Positions 17,883 to 27,701 of a stretch of 64,000 nucleotides of DNA are shown one piece after another. Under the pieces are notes generated by a model, which worked only from the letters and a program-made list of their open reading frames with translations, did not search any database and had not been told where the DNA came from. The DNA lies in assembly GCF_000734965.1 (NCBI RefSeq), contig NZ_JMTB01000085.1:84408-148407 (forward strand), written 5' to 3'. Numbering within the stretch: the first letter of the stretch is position 1; each line of letters opens with the position of its first letter. The position numbers were made by a program, and so were the translations under genes. Source of the DNA: Trabulsiella guamensis ATCC 49490 (GTDB lineage Bacteria; Pseudomonadota; Gammaproteobacteria; Enterobacterales; Enterobacteriaceae).

Positions 17883-18929
17883 TTATGCAACGTCGGTCAG
17901 CACAAACATCCCATACGGGTGGATTTCCAGATAATACTGTTCGCCAACATCGGGTTGAAGACGCGTAGCGTTAACCTGCAATAAAATATCCTGATCGTGC
18001 CATTTCACCGTCACCTCATACTGCGGCCCCATGTAGGCCACGTGCTGTATTACGCAGCGCTGACTCTCCTCGCCACGATCACTTAAGGTGATGGCCTCAG
18101 GGCGTACTCCAACAGTCCCCGTTCCTTCAACGGTAAAATGTGCCGGGCGCGGCAGCCGGTAACCGAAGACATCAACATATGCCTGGCTGAACGTGGCCGG
18201 GAAGAGGTTGGCGTCACCCATAAAACTCGCCATAAAGCGCGACGCAGGCTGGCGATAGAGATCCTGCGGGGAGCCTATCTGCATGATATGTCCCTTGTTC
18301 ATCACCAGTACGGTGTCAGACACCGCAAAGGCTTCGCTCTGATCATGGGTAACGTACAGTGAGGTGATATCAAACTGCTTTTGCAGCTCGCGGATCTTGT
18401 CGCGCATGCTGCGCCTGAGATTGGCGTCCAGGTTACTTAACGGCTCATCAAATAGCAGCACTTTCGGTTTGAGGATCAGTGCCCGCGCCAGCGCTACGCG
18501 CTGCTGCTGACCGCCGGAGATCTGATCGACATAGCGGTCTTCGAATCCATCCAGATCCACCATCGCCAGCGCCTCTTTCACGCGGTTTTTAACATCGCTG
18601 CGTGACACGCCGAGCATCTTCAGGCCATAACCGACGTTTTCCCCCAGCGACATATGCGGGAACAGGGCGTAAGACTGAAAGACCATACAGATATCGCGCT
18701 GCTGAATAGATCGATGCGTAACATCTTCTCCATCAATGAAAATCTGCCCTTCGCTTGGTTTTTCCAGCCCGGCCACCAGACGTAAAATGGTCGTCTTTCC
18801 GCAACCCGACGGGCCGAGCAGCGTCACCATTTGCCCCTGCGGGATGGTGAGATTGATGTTGTCGATAACCGTGTTGTTGCCAAATCGTTTGGTGACGTTG
18901 CGCAATTCAACGAAATTTTTCTGACTCAT
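17883..18929 (-). CDS. afuC: Hexose-phosphate ABC transporter ATPase AfuC
   Basis: 348 residues. Walker [10 protein letters not shown] near residue 38, Q-loop [10 protein letters not shown], signature [14 protein letters not shown], Walker [13 protein letters not shown] and switch His in [12 protein letters not shown]-terminal TOBE-like regulatory domain follows. The ATG at 18929 has GGAG six bases upstream; a start four codons earlier overlaps the afuB stop and lacks a site. It powers the AfuAB importer. Earlier annotation of this family as ferric transporters comes from FbpC similarity; the Actinobacillus AfuA was later shown to bind sugar phosphates. Confidence 0.9.
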   Translation of the reverse strand: MSQKNFVELRNVTKRFGNNTVIDNINLTIPQGQMVTLLGPSGCGKTTILRLVAGLEKPSEGQIFIDGEDVTHRSIQQRDICMVFQSYALFPHMSLGENVGYGLKMLGVSRSDVKNRVKEALAMVDLDGFEDRYVDQISGGQQQRVALARALILKPKVLLFDEPLSNLDANLRRSMRDKIRELQKQFDITSLYVTHDQSEAFAVSDTVLVMNKGHIMQIGSPQDLYRQPASRFMASFMGDANLFPATFSQAYVDVFGYRLPRPAHFTVEGTGTVGVRPEAITLSDRGEESQRCVIQHVAYMGPQYEVTVKWHDQDILLQVNATRLQPDVGEQYYLEIHPYGMFVLTDVA

Positions 18930-18940
18930 AGTGCGCTCCA

Positions 18941-21019
18941 TTACGCCTGGTTTTTGGCCTTTGAGCGGGAGATACGTGCTTCCCCGATCAGCCAGTCAAA
19001 GATGAAAATAATCGCCAGCATCACCACGATCAGAATCGAGCCATAGGCAATCGCCACCCCGTATTCGCCGTCTTCCACGCGGTTCAGAATGTAGGCTGTG
19101 GCGACGCGGGTATCCGGCGTCACCAGGAATACGATGGCGCTGACAGTGGTAATGGCGCGCACAAAGCTGTAGATCAGCGCCGACAGGATCGCCGGTCGCA
19201 GCAACGGCAGCAGAATGTGCGTGATGGTACGCAGTGAACCGGCACGCAGGCTGAGCGAGGCCTCATCCAGTGATTTATCAATCTGGCCTAGCCCGGCGAT
19301 CCCGGCGCGGATCCCCACCGGCACGTTACGCATGACCATGGAGATAATCACAATCGCCGCCGTTCCGGTGAGATACACCGGCGCGCTGTTAAACGCGAGA
19401 ATATAGGAGACGCCTGCCACAGTACCTGGTACGGCGAAGCACAACATGGTGGTAAATTCGATGGTCTTTTTGCCTCTGAATTGCTGGCGCACCACGACCC
19501 AGGCGATCAACAGGCCGAAGGCAGCGGTGATCGGCGCGGCAATCCCGGCATACAGCAGGGTATCAAGCAGTGAAGGCCATGCACCGTCGCTCATCCCCTG
19601 GCCAAACAGTTTGATGAAGTTATCCAGCGTCAGGGTGTAGTCCACGCCCCAGTTGACGGTAAAGCTACCGTAGAAAATGCTGCCGTAAAGCAAGGCGTTA
19701 AAGGCTATCCACACCACCAGAATGGCAATCACGCTCCATACCAGCGTCACCGGCAACGGCTGGACATCGCCACGATACGATTTGCCGGACACCGTGACGT
19801 AAGAGCGTTTGCCTATCCACATATACTGAATGCAGAACACCATCAGCGAGAACAGCAGCAGAAACGCGCCGAGGGTACTGGCCGCCTGATAATCGAGCTG
19901 CGAACCGGTAATGTAGAAGTAGATTTGCGTCGCCAGGACGTCAAAGTTACCGCCGAGCACCAGAGGGTTACTGAAATCGGCCAGCGATTGCACGATGACA
20001 ATTAAAAACGCATTCGCCAGCGCAGGTTTCAGCAGCGGCACAAACACGCCGTTAAAGGTCTGCCAGCGGCTGGCGCGCAGCGTGTAGGACGCCTCTTCCA
20101 GCGACGGATGAATGGTTTTGATAGCGCCGTCGAGGATCATAAACGCCATGGGGGTGAAGGCCAGGACCTGCGCCAGCCAGATCCCCGTAAAGCCATACAA
20201 CCAGTTGGTGTTAGTCAGCCCGAACCACTCCACCAGAAACTCGGTGACGTAACCGGAACGGCCCATCATCAGCGTAACGCCTAATCCCACCACAAACGGC
20301 GGCGTGACAATCGGCAGAATCGAGAAGATGCGTCCGATAATGGCGCTGCGCCGGGCGATGCGGGTGGTATAAATCGCCAGTACCAGACCAAAGAAGGTAC
20401 ATCCGACCCCCACTGCTATCGACAGTGCGATGGAGTTAAGGATGACCTGAATAATATGCGCCTGCGACAGCACCGTCATAAATGCCAGCGGCGCGAACTC
20501 ACCGGCGTCGTTGGTGAACATCGGGATGAAAATGGCGATGCTCGGCCAGACGATAAAGATACCAATCAACGCCACAATCGTGACCAGCGAACCAATGACA
20601 AAGCGGTCACCGCCCAGCCACTCGAGACGGGTCAACGCCAGCGTCATAATCGCGCCCAGCGAGACAAACAGCACTATCGTGGCATAGCCTAAACCACGGC
20701 TTTCAACGGTTGCGCTGATGACGATAAACGCCATGCACAAAAACGCCCAGCCTGCGTCGAAATAGTGTCGGCTACGCTGTTCCCGTCTGGCTTCCTGCCA
20801 GGGGCGAATCAGCAACACCGCTGGCAGCAGGTACCACAGCCAACTGATGCTGAACTGCGACCAGCCGTACGCCTCGACAATCTCGTCCCTCGTCGATTCC
20901 AGCAGGCCATAATCAAGGCTCCAGCTCGGCAGCAGGGCGAATGCCAGCCAGCTCAGTAAAACCCACAGGAAGATCGCATCCCGTTTTTTCGCGGGATGAA
21001 GTGCAAGTGTGTGTGACAT
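18941..21019 (-). CDS. afuB: Hexose-phosphate ABC transporter permease AfuB (fused two-domain)
   Basis: 692 residues, two tandem BPD-type permease domains in one chain, about 12 or more membrane helices. Each half has an EAA loop: [20 protein letters not shown] in the first and [20 protein letters not shown] in the second. This fused layout is typical of AfuB/FbpB permeases. It forms the channel with AfuC and takes substrate from AfuA. GGAACCGCT precedes the ATG. The gap before it holds a REP element, which may lower expression relative to afuA. Confidence 0.9.
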   Translation of the reverse strand: MSHTLALHPAKKRDAIFLWVLLSWLAFALLPSWSLDYGLLESTRDEIVEAYGWSQFSISWLWYLLPAVLLIRPWQEARREQRSRHYFDAGWAFLCMAFIVISATVESRGLGYATIVLFVSLGAIMTLALTRLEWLGGDRFVIGSLVTIVALIGIFIVWPSIAIFIPMFTNDAGEFAPLAFMTVLSQAHIIQVILNSIALSIAVGVGCTFFGLVLAIYTTRIARRSAIIGRIFSILPIVTPPFVVGLGVTLMMGRSGYVTEFLVEWFGLTNTNWLYGFTGIWLAQVLAFTPMAFMILDGAIKTIHPSLEEASYTLRASRWQTFNGVFVPLLKPALANAFLIVIVQSLADFSNPLVLGGNFDVLATQIYFYITGSQLDYQAASTLGAFLLLFSLMVFCIQYMWIGKRSYVTVSGKSYRGDVQPLPVTLVWSVIAILVVWIAFNALLYGSIFYGSFTVNWGVDYTLTLDNFIKLFGQGMSDGAWPSLLDTLLYAGIAAPITAAFGLLIAWVVVRQQFRGKKTIEFTTMLCFAVPGTVAGVSYILAFNSAPVYLTGTAAIVIISMVMRNVPVGIRAGIAGLGQIDKSLDEASLSLRAGSLRTITHILLPLLRPAILSALIYSFVRAITTVSAIVFLVTPDTRVATAYILNRVEDGEYGVAIAYGSILIVVMLAIIFIFDWLIGEARISRSKAKNQA

Positions 21020-21034
21020 AGCGGTTCCGGTGTC

Positions 21035-21070
21035 GTAGGCCGGGTAAGGCGTTTACGCCTCCACCCGGCA
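21035..21070. repeat. REP (BIME-type) element between afuA and afuB
   Basis: GTAGGCCGGGTAAGGCG followed by TTTACGCC and CACCCGGC is the typical enterobacterial REP palindrome (GCCGGATAAGGCG type). Such elements within operons form RNA stem-loops that protect upstream mRNA (here afuA, the abundant binding protein). Confidence 0.85.
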
Positions 21071-21089
21071 AATGAACGCAAATGTGGGC

Positions 21090-22121
21090 TTATTTACCCA
21101 TTTTCACATCACTGACCCACTTATTGATCAGTGCCTTACGGACATCGGTAGAGCCGTATTTATCCATGTCATAATTGATGAGCTTCAGGCCATCGAGCTT
21201 CAGCGAGTTCGGTGAGGTTTCTGCGGTGGTGTTAGTCAGGATCTGATAGGACTTACCTTTCTTCCAGGCCAGTTCCTGCGCCTCTTTCGACAGAACCCAG
21301 TCCACGAACAATTTGGCATTGTCGAGGTTACGCGCCCCTTTCAGAATACTGACGCCGCCAATTTCATAACCGGTGCCTTCGCACGGGGAAATCAGCTCCA
21401 GTGGTGCGCCCTGCTCTTTTTCCAGCGAGTAATCATGCAGGAAACCGATGCCGATGGCCGTTTCGCCACGCGCGGCGTTGCGCGCTGGTGCAATACCGGA
21501 TTTGGTGTACTGGGAGACGTTGGCGTTCAGCTGTTTCAGGTAATCAAAAGCCTGATCTTCTCCCCATAACTGGGCGAAGGTCGCCAGTGCCGTGTATGCC
21601 GTACCAGAGCTTTGCGGATCAGCAATCTGGATTTCACCTTTATATTCCGGTTTCGTCAGATCCTTCCAGCAGGTCGGGACGGGCAGATTTTTCTCTTTCA
21701 GGCGCTGAGTGTTGACGCCGAAGCCGAGAATGCCGACATACACCGCGGACGAGTAGTTGCCTTTAAGCTTCGCCGGATCGCGGAATTTCTCCATTATCTG
21801 CTCGAGATTAGGGGATTTGTACGGTTGCAACAGGCCCATCTCACCGGCCTGAGACTGCGGATCGAGTGTGCCGCCATACCAGACATCCGCCTGCGGGTTT
21901 TTCTTTTCGGCATCGACTTTCGCCAGCGTGCTGCCGGAGCCGTTACGGATAAACGACGTTTTCACGTCATATTTATCGCCGAAGGCTTTCGTTTCAGCTT
22001 CACACATTTCGTTGGTGGCACTGCAATACACCACCAGACGACCTTTTGCCTGCGCCGCGCCGCTCAGGGTAGCCAGCGCAATGCCGGACGCAATCAGGGT
22101 AGTAACCAGTGTTTTTTTCAT
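21090..22121 (-). CDS. afuA: Hexose-6-phosphate periplasmic binding protein AfuA
   Basis: 343 residues: signal peptide ending SGAAQA, then a type-II-fold binding protein starting GRLVVYCSATNEMCEAE. Features include NPQADVWYGGTLDP, IQIADPQSSGTAYTALATF and ARGETAIGIGFLHDYS. This matches AfuA, which in Actinobacillus and Citrobacter rodentium binds glucose-, fructose- and sedoheptulose-phosphates rather than iron. Its ATG overlaps the TGA of the preceding UhpC-like gene (ATGA), so translation is coupled. The placement behind a Uhp-like sensor system supports the sugar-phosphate assignment. Confidence 0.88.
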   Translation of the reverse strand: MKKTLVTTLIASGIALATLSGAAQAKGRLVVYCSATNEMCEAETKAFGDKYDVKTSFIRNGSGSTLAKVDAEKKNPQADVWYGGTLDPQSQAGEMGLLQPYKSPNLEQIMEKFRDPAKLKGNYSSAVYVGILGFGVNTQRLKEKNLPVPTCWKDLTKPEYKGEIQIADPQSSGTAYTALATFAQLWGEDQAFDYLKQLNANVSQYTKSGIAPARNAARGETAIGIGFLHDYSLEKEQGAPLELISPCEGTGYEIGGVSILKGARNLDNAKLFVDWVLSKEAQELAWKKGKSYQILTNTTAETSPNSLKLDGLKLINYDMDKYGSTDVRKALINKWVSDVKMGK

Positions 22122-23422
22122 TGTTTTATCCTTTGACCAGGAGAGGTAGTAATGCCCGCCATCAATAGCGGCATCAGCAATAAACCCATGAGTACTGCAG
22201 CGACCGAGAGCAAACTAAACATCCCCGACCAGCCGCTACGTTCAATGACCAGCGACAGAGGCCAACCCGCCAGCGCTGCCCCCAGGTAGGCGAACAGGCC
22301 GAGAAAACCGGTGATTGAACCCGCTGCCGCTTTGTGCCCGCATTCGACAGCAGCAAGGCCAATCAACATTTGCGGACCAAAGACAAAGAAGCCCACCGTA
22401 AAGAAACAGACTGTCAATAACGGGTAATGATGAACCGGCGCCAGCCACAGCGCGGCGACAGAGACCATCAATCCCAGCGTGAACAGCAAAATCATCGGCG
22501 CCCGCTGACCGCTGAACAGCAGATCCGATCCCCATCCGGCAAACAGCGCGCCGAACAAACCGCCAACTTCAAACAGCATCACTGTCGAGTTGGCGCTTAT
22601 CAGATTGACGCCATGGCTTTCCGTCAGCCAGATATTGCCCCAGTCGTTGAGTGCAATACGGATCACATACACCAGTACATAAGAGACACCCAGCAACCAG
22701 ATCATCGGGTTCTTCAGTATCGTGGCGCGTAACATCTGCCACGATCCCATAAGCGGACTTTGCTGCTCCTGCCTCAGCTCCAGCGGATCATTACGCCAGG
22801 TGCCGACGGTCGGTAACCCCTCTTCCGCCGGTGTGCCGGTAAGTTGCAGCGTTAACCAGACGCCCAATGCCATGCTGATAATTCCCGGCGCCAGCATCGC
22901 CGCCTGCCAGCCCCACCAGTGGGCGGCAAAGGCGCTAATCAGTGGTATGAACGCACCACCGATGTTGATCGACATATTCCAGCATCCCCACCAGAAGCCG
23001 CGCTCATTGCGTGAGTACCAGTGGGTGAGCAACCGGGCGCACGGTGGCCATCCCCAGCCCTGAAAAAAACCGTTCAGCGTCCAGACTGTCAGCAGCAGAG
23101 TCAGTGACTCGCCAAAGGCGAACACCACGTTCAACAGGCCAGTGGCGAACAGACCCGCGCCCATAAACCAGCGCTGGCCGTGACTGTCATGCCACAACCC
23201 GGCGGAAAATTTCGACAGGCCATAGGACAGATAAAACAGTGATCCCATCAAACCGATATCGCCTTTATCCAGTCCCAAATCCGTTTGCAGTGCCGGGAGC
23301 ACGTAATTCACGCTTTTACGCGTCAGGTAAAACGCGGCATAACCGATGACCATGCACATCAGCAGGCGCGGGCGTAGCGCCCGGTAGCGTTGATTAACTT
23401 CTGTGGCTGAGAGTGCGTACAT
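22118..23422 (-). CDS. UhpC-like MFS hexose-phosphate sensor/transporter
   Basis: 434 residues with about 12 membrane helices and the organophosphate:phosphate antiporter pattern: YRALRPRLLMCMVIGYAAFY, LTRKSVNYVLPAL, LSKFSAGLWHDSHGQRWFMG. UhpT and UhpC belong here. Because it sits between a UhpB-like kinase and afuA, a UhpC-type sensor role that detects external glucose-6-phosphate and signals to the kinase is likely; transport is also possible. The stop overlaps the afuA start. Confidence 0.82.
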   Translation of the reverse strand: MYALSATEVNQRYRALRPRLLMCMVIGYAAFYLTRKSVNYVLPALQTDLGLDKGDIGLMGSLFYLSYGLSKFSAGLWHDSHGQRWFMGAGLFATGLLNVVFAFGESLTLLLTVWTLNGFFQGWGWPPCARLLTHWYSRNERGFWWGCWNMSINIGGAFIPLISAFAAHWWGWQAAMLAPGIISMALGVWLTLQLTGTPAEEGLPTVGTWRNDPLELRQEQQSPLMGSWQMLRATILKNPMIWLLGVSYVLVYVIRIALNDWGNIWLTESHGVNLISANSTVMLFEVGGLFGALFAGWGSDLLFSGQRAPMILLFTLGLMVSVAALWLAPVHHYPLLTVCFFTVGFFVFGPQMLIGLAAVECGHKAAAGSITGFLGLFAYLGAALAGWPLSLVIERSGWSGMFSLLSVAAVLMGLLLMPLLMAGITTSPGQRIKQ

Positions 23423-23506
23423 AGCCGTCTCCGTTTTGCTGACTATAAGAAACTGAAACCGAAAGGAGATGAGAGAAAGTCCAGAGCAACTAAGACTTTT
23501 TCCTGG

Positions 23507-25048
23507 TTAGTAGCGGGTTTGCTGTAAATTTGTGGGCAGGTTAACAGTTACCCGCGTGCCGCTCTGCGATTCGAGCGTTAATTCACCGCCGAGGGCGCTG
23601 ATCCGCTCGCGCATTCCCTGGATACCGAATCCGGTAATTTTGCCCGGGCTAATCCCCACTCCGTTGTCTTTCACTTCCAGATGCAAAAAATCTCCCTGCT
23701 GGCGCAGTACAATGGCAACTTCGCTGGCGTCGGCGTGTTTGCAGATGTTATTGAGCAATTCCTGTAAGAGTCGGTAGAGGGTAAAACGGACCGTTTCGCT
23801 TTCAGGTGTGATAGTCAGCAGGTAATCAAACTGGCAATGAATGCCGCGTTCGTCAAAGGCGAACTCTTTCAGCAAATGATGCAGCGCTTCTTTAAATGAC
23901 AGCTCATCAAGGGCGGGTGGACGCAACTGGCGTAACAACTGACGGGTGGAGTGGTGAATGCGGCGGGCAAGATCGTTGATCTGGCCGGCGGCGGCCTGAA
24001 CTTGCGCAGGATCGTGCGCTCGTTTGACTAACTGCGACTGGATTTGGATCGCGGTGATATTCTGACCGATTTCGTCATGCAGCTCACGCGCCAGGTTTTT
24101 ACGCGAGTCCTCTTCGGTGTGGATCAGCTTTTCAGTCAACGCCCGCCGCGCTGCCAGTTCCGCCTCCAGCCGCCGTCGGTAGTGATGCAGGTTTTGCGCC
24201 AGATGCTGCTGACGACTGATAGCGATCCCCAGACCGATGCCGAGCAGTGCCTGGACGGCGAGGAAGATTTCCAGCTCAACCAGATTACTGAATCCCCCGC
24301 CCACCTGACGGGCGATGGTGATCATCATGCTGCCCAGCAGACCAGACAGCACACCGCCCTGCCAGCCAAATTTCCACGCCATCACCACGTTAGGCAGGAA
24401 CACCACAATTAGTAGCAGGCGTTCAATTTCCGGAGATAAGACCATCTGGGTGCCGATGCCAATAACAAAGAACAGACTGCACCAGATGATTAACGATGTC
24501 CGCAACGGCGGATTGCTGGTATCCAGCCCCAGCAGATGATAGCGATGCTGCTGACGCAGGAATTCGAAAACCAGATAGACGAACGGGGTCAATAGCACGC
24601 CACCGGTAAATGACGCCAGACCGAGCAACATCGCCGGGCTGTTCACCAACGGCGAAAGCAACGCCGTATTTAGTAACGACGTGGCGGTGATAATCGCCAG
24701 TAATAGCGTCAGGCGCTGCCAGTAAAGCGGAAAACGGTGCCAGAAGTGTTGCGCCACGCTGGCCGGGATCAGGCTGATCAATGGCGCGGCCAGCAGGATA
24801 TAACCACTCAACAGCTGTTCACTGTGCAACCAGAACAGCATAAGGACTGGCGGCAGAACCAGCGCAGGCCAGTAGCGGCGAGAAAGAAGGATCAACAACG
24901 CAAGATAGACACCGTGTGGGAGGAACAGCGCCGCCTGCTGGCCGTTACGGGTCAGATAAAAGCCGAGCGTCCATAACATCAGCCAGCCAGGCCCCCAGGC
25001 CAGCGCAATAAAGAGTGAGATCACCCAGTGGCGAAGGCTTCGCGACAT
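23507..25048 (-). CDS. UhpB-like MASE1 sensor histidine kinase
   Basis: 513 residues. An N-terminal MASE1 membrane domain of about eight helices (residues 1-290) is followed by a coiled segment, the phosphoacceptor motif LARELHDEIGQNITAIQIQ near residue 345, and an HATPase_c domain (LLQELLNNICKHADASEV, KDNGVGISPG, GFGIQGMRERISALGG). This is the HPK7 group, as in UhpB. ATG at 25048 overlaps the stop of the response-regulator gene (TAATG). It should phosphorylate the adjacent response regulator when the UhpC-like protein senses hexose phosphate. Confidence 0.88.
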   Translation of the reverse strand: MSRSLRHWVISLFIALAWGPGWLMLWTLGFYLTRNGQQAALFLPHGVYLALLILLSRRYWPALVLPPVLMLFWLHSEQLLSGYILLAAPLISLIPASVAQHFWHRFPLYWQRLTLLLAIITATSLLNTALLSPLVNSPAMLLGLASFTGGVLLTPFVYLVFEFLRQQHRYHLLGLDTSNPPLRTSLIIWCSLFFVIGIGTQMVLSPEIERLLLIVVFLPNVVMAWKFGWQGGVLSGLLGSMMITIARQVGGGFSNLVELEIFLAVQALLGIGLGIAISRQQHLAQNLHHYRRRLEAELAARRALTEKLIHTEEDSRKNLARELHDEIGQNITAIQIQSQLVKRAHDPAQVQAAAGQINDLARRIHHSTRQLLRQLRPPALDELSFKEALHHLLKEFAFDERGIHCQFDYLLTITPESETVRFTLYRLLQELLNNICKHADASEVAIVLRQQGDFLHLEVKDNGVGISPGKITGFGIQGMRERISALGGELTLESQSGTRVTVNLPTNLQQTRY

Positions 25049-25677
25049 TAATGCCCCGCCAGCAACTGGTGATTGAGGGCAAAATGCACCAGATCGATAG
25101 TGCTGTGGCATTGCAGCTTACCCAGAACATTGGCGCGATGCACATGCACTGTTTTGTGGCTGAGATCGAGCTTAAAGGCGATCTCTTTTACGCTGTCCCC
25201 TTTGACCAGTAATTCAAACACTTCACGTTCGCGTGGGGTGAGGACTTCCAGAACCTGTGCGGGCTGTTCCCCACCGCGCAATGCCCGCAGGGCGTCAGCA
25301 CACAGATAATGGCCGCCCATGCCGACAGAGCGTACCGCCTGTACTAACTCTTCCGGTCCGCAACGTTTGGTCAGATAACCGCTGGCACCGGCATCCAGCG
25401 CGCTCTGGACAAAGGTTGGCGTGTCGTAAATGCTGAGAATAATGGCGCGAAACTGGGGTTTTTGTGCGCGCAGACGTTTCAACAGGCTCAGGCCATTTTC
25501 GTCCGGCATTGCGATGTCCAGCACCGCAACGTTAACATCACTGCGCAGCAAAGCAGGCCAGGCCTCCGCCGCGCTGCTGTACTGGCCTGCGACGTCGATA
25601 TCATCTTCGAGGCTAAGCAATTGCGCAAAGCCGGAACGTACCACTACATGGTCATCGACCAGCACCACACGAATCAT
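25048..25677 (-). CDS. UhpA-like NarL/FixJ response regulator
   Basis: 209 residues. Receiver domain with acidic pocket VVLVDDH and phosphoacceptor Asp in VLDIAMPDENG near residue 53, switch Ser/Thr in ILSIYDTP and Lys in GYLTKRCGPEEL. LuxR-type DNA-binding domain: LTPREREVFELLVKG, KEIAFKLDLSHKTVHVHRAN. The segment near KTVHVHRAN is nearly identical to UhpA. ATG at 25677 was preferred to the one two codons upstream because GAGAAG sits six bases before it. It probably activates this operon and afuABC. Confidence 0.88.
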   Translation of the reverse strand: MIRVVLVDDHVVVRSGFAQLLSLEDDIDVAGQYSSAAEAWPALLRSDVNVAVLDIAMPDENGLSLLKRLRAQKPQFRAIILSIYDTPTFVQSALDAGASGYLTKRCGPEELVQAVRSVGMGGHYLCADALRALRGGEQPAQVLEVLTPREREVFELLVKGDSVKEIAFKLDLSHKTVHVHRANVLGKLQCHSTIDLVHFALNHQLLAGH

Positions 25678-25808
25678 GTTCATCTTCTCTGACGGATTAA
25701 TGCTTCTATGATGCCTGCCATCGCTGCGCTGGCAACCGGTCAGTCGTATTTATGGAATGAATGTAACAAAACGGTAATAGCGGAAAAATGATGAGGTTTT
25801 TGCAGAAA

Positions 25809-25840
25809 AAAGTCGCTGCAACCTTCGTCACAGCGACTTT
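25809..25840. terminator. Terminator downstream of the halogenase-like gene
   Basis: AAAGTCGCTG (25809-25818) and CAGCGACTTT (25831-25840) form a 10-bp stem; on the minus strand four T residues extend it, so it ends the halogenase-like transcript before the UhpA-like promoter. Confidence 0.9.
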
Positions 25841-25845
25841 CCCTT

Positions 25846-27333
25846 TTACTGGTTCAGTGAATTAAGGAAATCCACTACCGCTTGTTTCTTCTCTGGTGCG
25901 ATAGCCATCAGATCGTTAACCACTGCACCTGGCGGGATCAGACCCAGACCTGCAGCGACGAACATCCAGTTCACCACGTGGAACATGCCGCGGCGACCGT
26001 AGAGCATGTAGCTTTCAATGTCGAGCAAACGTGGCGCACGAACCTGCATACACTCTTTAAAGGCGCGATAGTTTTCGGTGAGCGGCGTTTTAGCGACGTC
26101 CTGCCAGAATGCGGTATCGCGACGCGGGCAGTCATAGTGCATGCGCAGGAAATCCAGGATCTCCATCCATGACGCAAAGTTAGACTCGTTAAACTCGCGA
26201 ATCGCGTTATCAGACACCACACCCTGACTGGTGACCAGCACGCGAGTGAAATTACGCACCACTTCAATCATCTGGCCGATCGACGTCGCTTCCAGTGGCT
26301 CAACGAAACCGGATGCCAGACCGACGGTCAGGACGTTACCCACCCAGACCTGACGGTAGCAGCCCGGCTCGAACTTGATCACGTTCTGCTGCGGCGTTAC
26401 CTCATAGCCCAGATAGTCTTTAATCTCCTGCAACGCATCGTCGTCAGAAATGTGTTTGCTACTATAAACGTAGCCCGCCCCTACCCTGTCGATCAGCGGG
26501 ATCTGCCACATCCAGCCAGATTTCATCGCGATGGCGCGGCTCACCAGATACGGATTCTTCAGCGGATGCGGCATATAGAACGGTAACGCGCGATCCAAAA
26601 GCAGATGTTCTTTAAACGAGAACCACTCGCTGGGCACCGCTTTACCGATGACTTTGCGTGCCAGGCCGGTCGCATCCACCAGGAAATCCAGCTCGATCTT
26701 CTCTTGTTCCTGAGTGATTAATGCTGTGACATGGCCTTTCTCATTCGTCTCGACATGATCAACAATCACATCCTGATGAATGATGTTGCGCGACAACGCC
26801 ACCTTTTTGAGGTATTTGGCGATTTTGTAACTGTCAAAATGGAAGGAGTTAATAATATCTACAGCCTGGTTATTCAGCGCGTTTCTTGCTTCTTCCTGAC
26901 TGGCATTATTAACAATCAGATCGAATCCTTTCAGATACGAGGTCAGCGGAATACCTTTATTAATCATTGCAGAGAATAACGGATAATGTCCCATTTCTTC
27001 CCATTTTGACGCCGACCCACTGGCTGAGGCGAAAGGATGGTAATATTTATCGTCTCTTTCACCGGTACGCCAGCCTTCGTAGCAGAAACCCCATTTGAAG
27101 GTCGCGTTGGTTTCTCGTACAAACTCATTGAAATCAATATCTACGGAATGCAATGCCGCCTGGAAATTCAGCAGGCCACCTTCCCCGACGCCAACAATCC
27201 CTATTTCTGTGGACTCCACGACCCGGATTTCCACGTTAGCGCTGAATAACTTACGCAATGATAGCGCGGTATACCAACCTGCCGTCCCGCCGCCAAGAAC
27301 AACCACACGCTTGATACCCTTTAAACTCAGCAT
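25846..27333 (-). CDS. Flavin-dependent tryptophan halogenase family protein
   Basis: 495 residues, close to PrnA/RebH length (about 530). The FAD motif VVVLGGGTAGWYTALSL is at residue 10. The family signature W-x-W-x-I-P is present as GWMWQIPL near residue 275. A candidate catalytic lysine lies in NATFKWGFCYEGW near residue 80 (PrnA Lys79) and a candidate glutamate in FVEPLEATSIGQ near residue 345 (PrnA Glu346). Such enzymes chlorinate or brominate indoles using FADH2 supplied by a reductase. GGAGGAGTT precedes the ATG. No reductase, transporter or regulator is beside it; the halide and substrate are unknown, and some family members may act as hydroxylases. Confidence 0.8.
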   Translation of the reverse strand: MLSLKGIKRVVVLGGGTAGWYTALSLRKLFSANVEIRVVESTEIGIVGVGEGGLLNFQAALHSVDIDFNEFVRETNATFKWGFCYEGWRTGERDDKYYHPFASASGSASKWEEMGHYPLFSAMINKGIPLTSYLKGFDLIVNNASQEEARNALNNQAVDIINSFHFDSYKIAKYLKKVALSRNIIHQDVIVDHVETNEKGHVTALITQEQEKIELDFLVDATGLARKVIGKAVPSEWFSFKEHLLLDRALPFYMPHPLKNPYLVSRAIAMKSGWMWQIPLIDRVGAGYVYSSKHISDDDALQEIKDYLGYEVTPQQNVIKFEPGCYRQVWVGNVLTVGLASGFVEPLEATSIGQMIEVVRNFTRVLVTSQGVVSDNAIREFNESNFASWMEILDFLRMHYDCPRRDTAFWQDVAKTPLTENYRAFKECMQVRAPRLLDIESYMLYGRRGMFHVVNWMFVAAGLGLIPPGAVVNDLMAIAPEKKQAVVDFLNSLNQ

Positions 27334-27701
27334 AACTCCTCCATGACTAAAACAGTCGAATCAACTTATATCTCATTCTATTTCTGAGTATATGATATTT
27401 CGCTCAGAGTGACGTCGACTATAACTTATCACCTGGAGAAATGTTAAAATGTGAGCAGCGGTATTAAGACAATTCAGCGCGAATAAGCCTAAGTAATTAC
27501 CCTGCCGCAGGGCACTGTATCATTTTGATTTATTTGGGTTTTGTTTTTATTTTGAAAGTGTAAAATTAACTTACTTAGAAGAAAAAAGGAAAAGACCAAA
27601 ATAATTAAGGAAAAATAAGTAAATGCTAAGTAAAAGCAACCCATCTCAATATCTCCGCGCATCAGCATCATGGCGAAAATATTGAGTGGGTTTACTGATT
27701 A
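27334..27701. other. Intergenic region with no gene seen
   Basis: A+T-rich gap between the porin and the halogenase-like gene, both on the minus strand. It should hold the halogenase promoter at its right side near the porin 3' end. A short CCCTGCCGCAGGG repeat lies near 27498-27510. A 60-codon ORF on the minus strand has poor codon use and no ribosome site and was not accepted. Confidence 0.5.

Noticed and set aside
27489..27671. 60-codon hydrophobic ORF on the minus strand
   Set aside because: A+T-rich intergenic DNA often gives such frames; no ribosome site and no conserved start.
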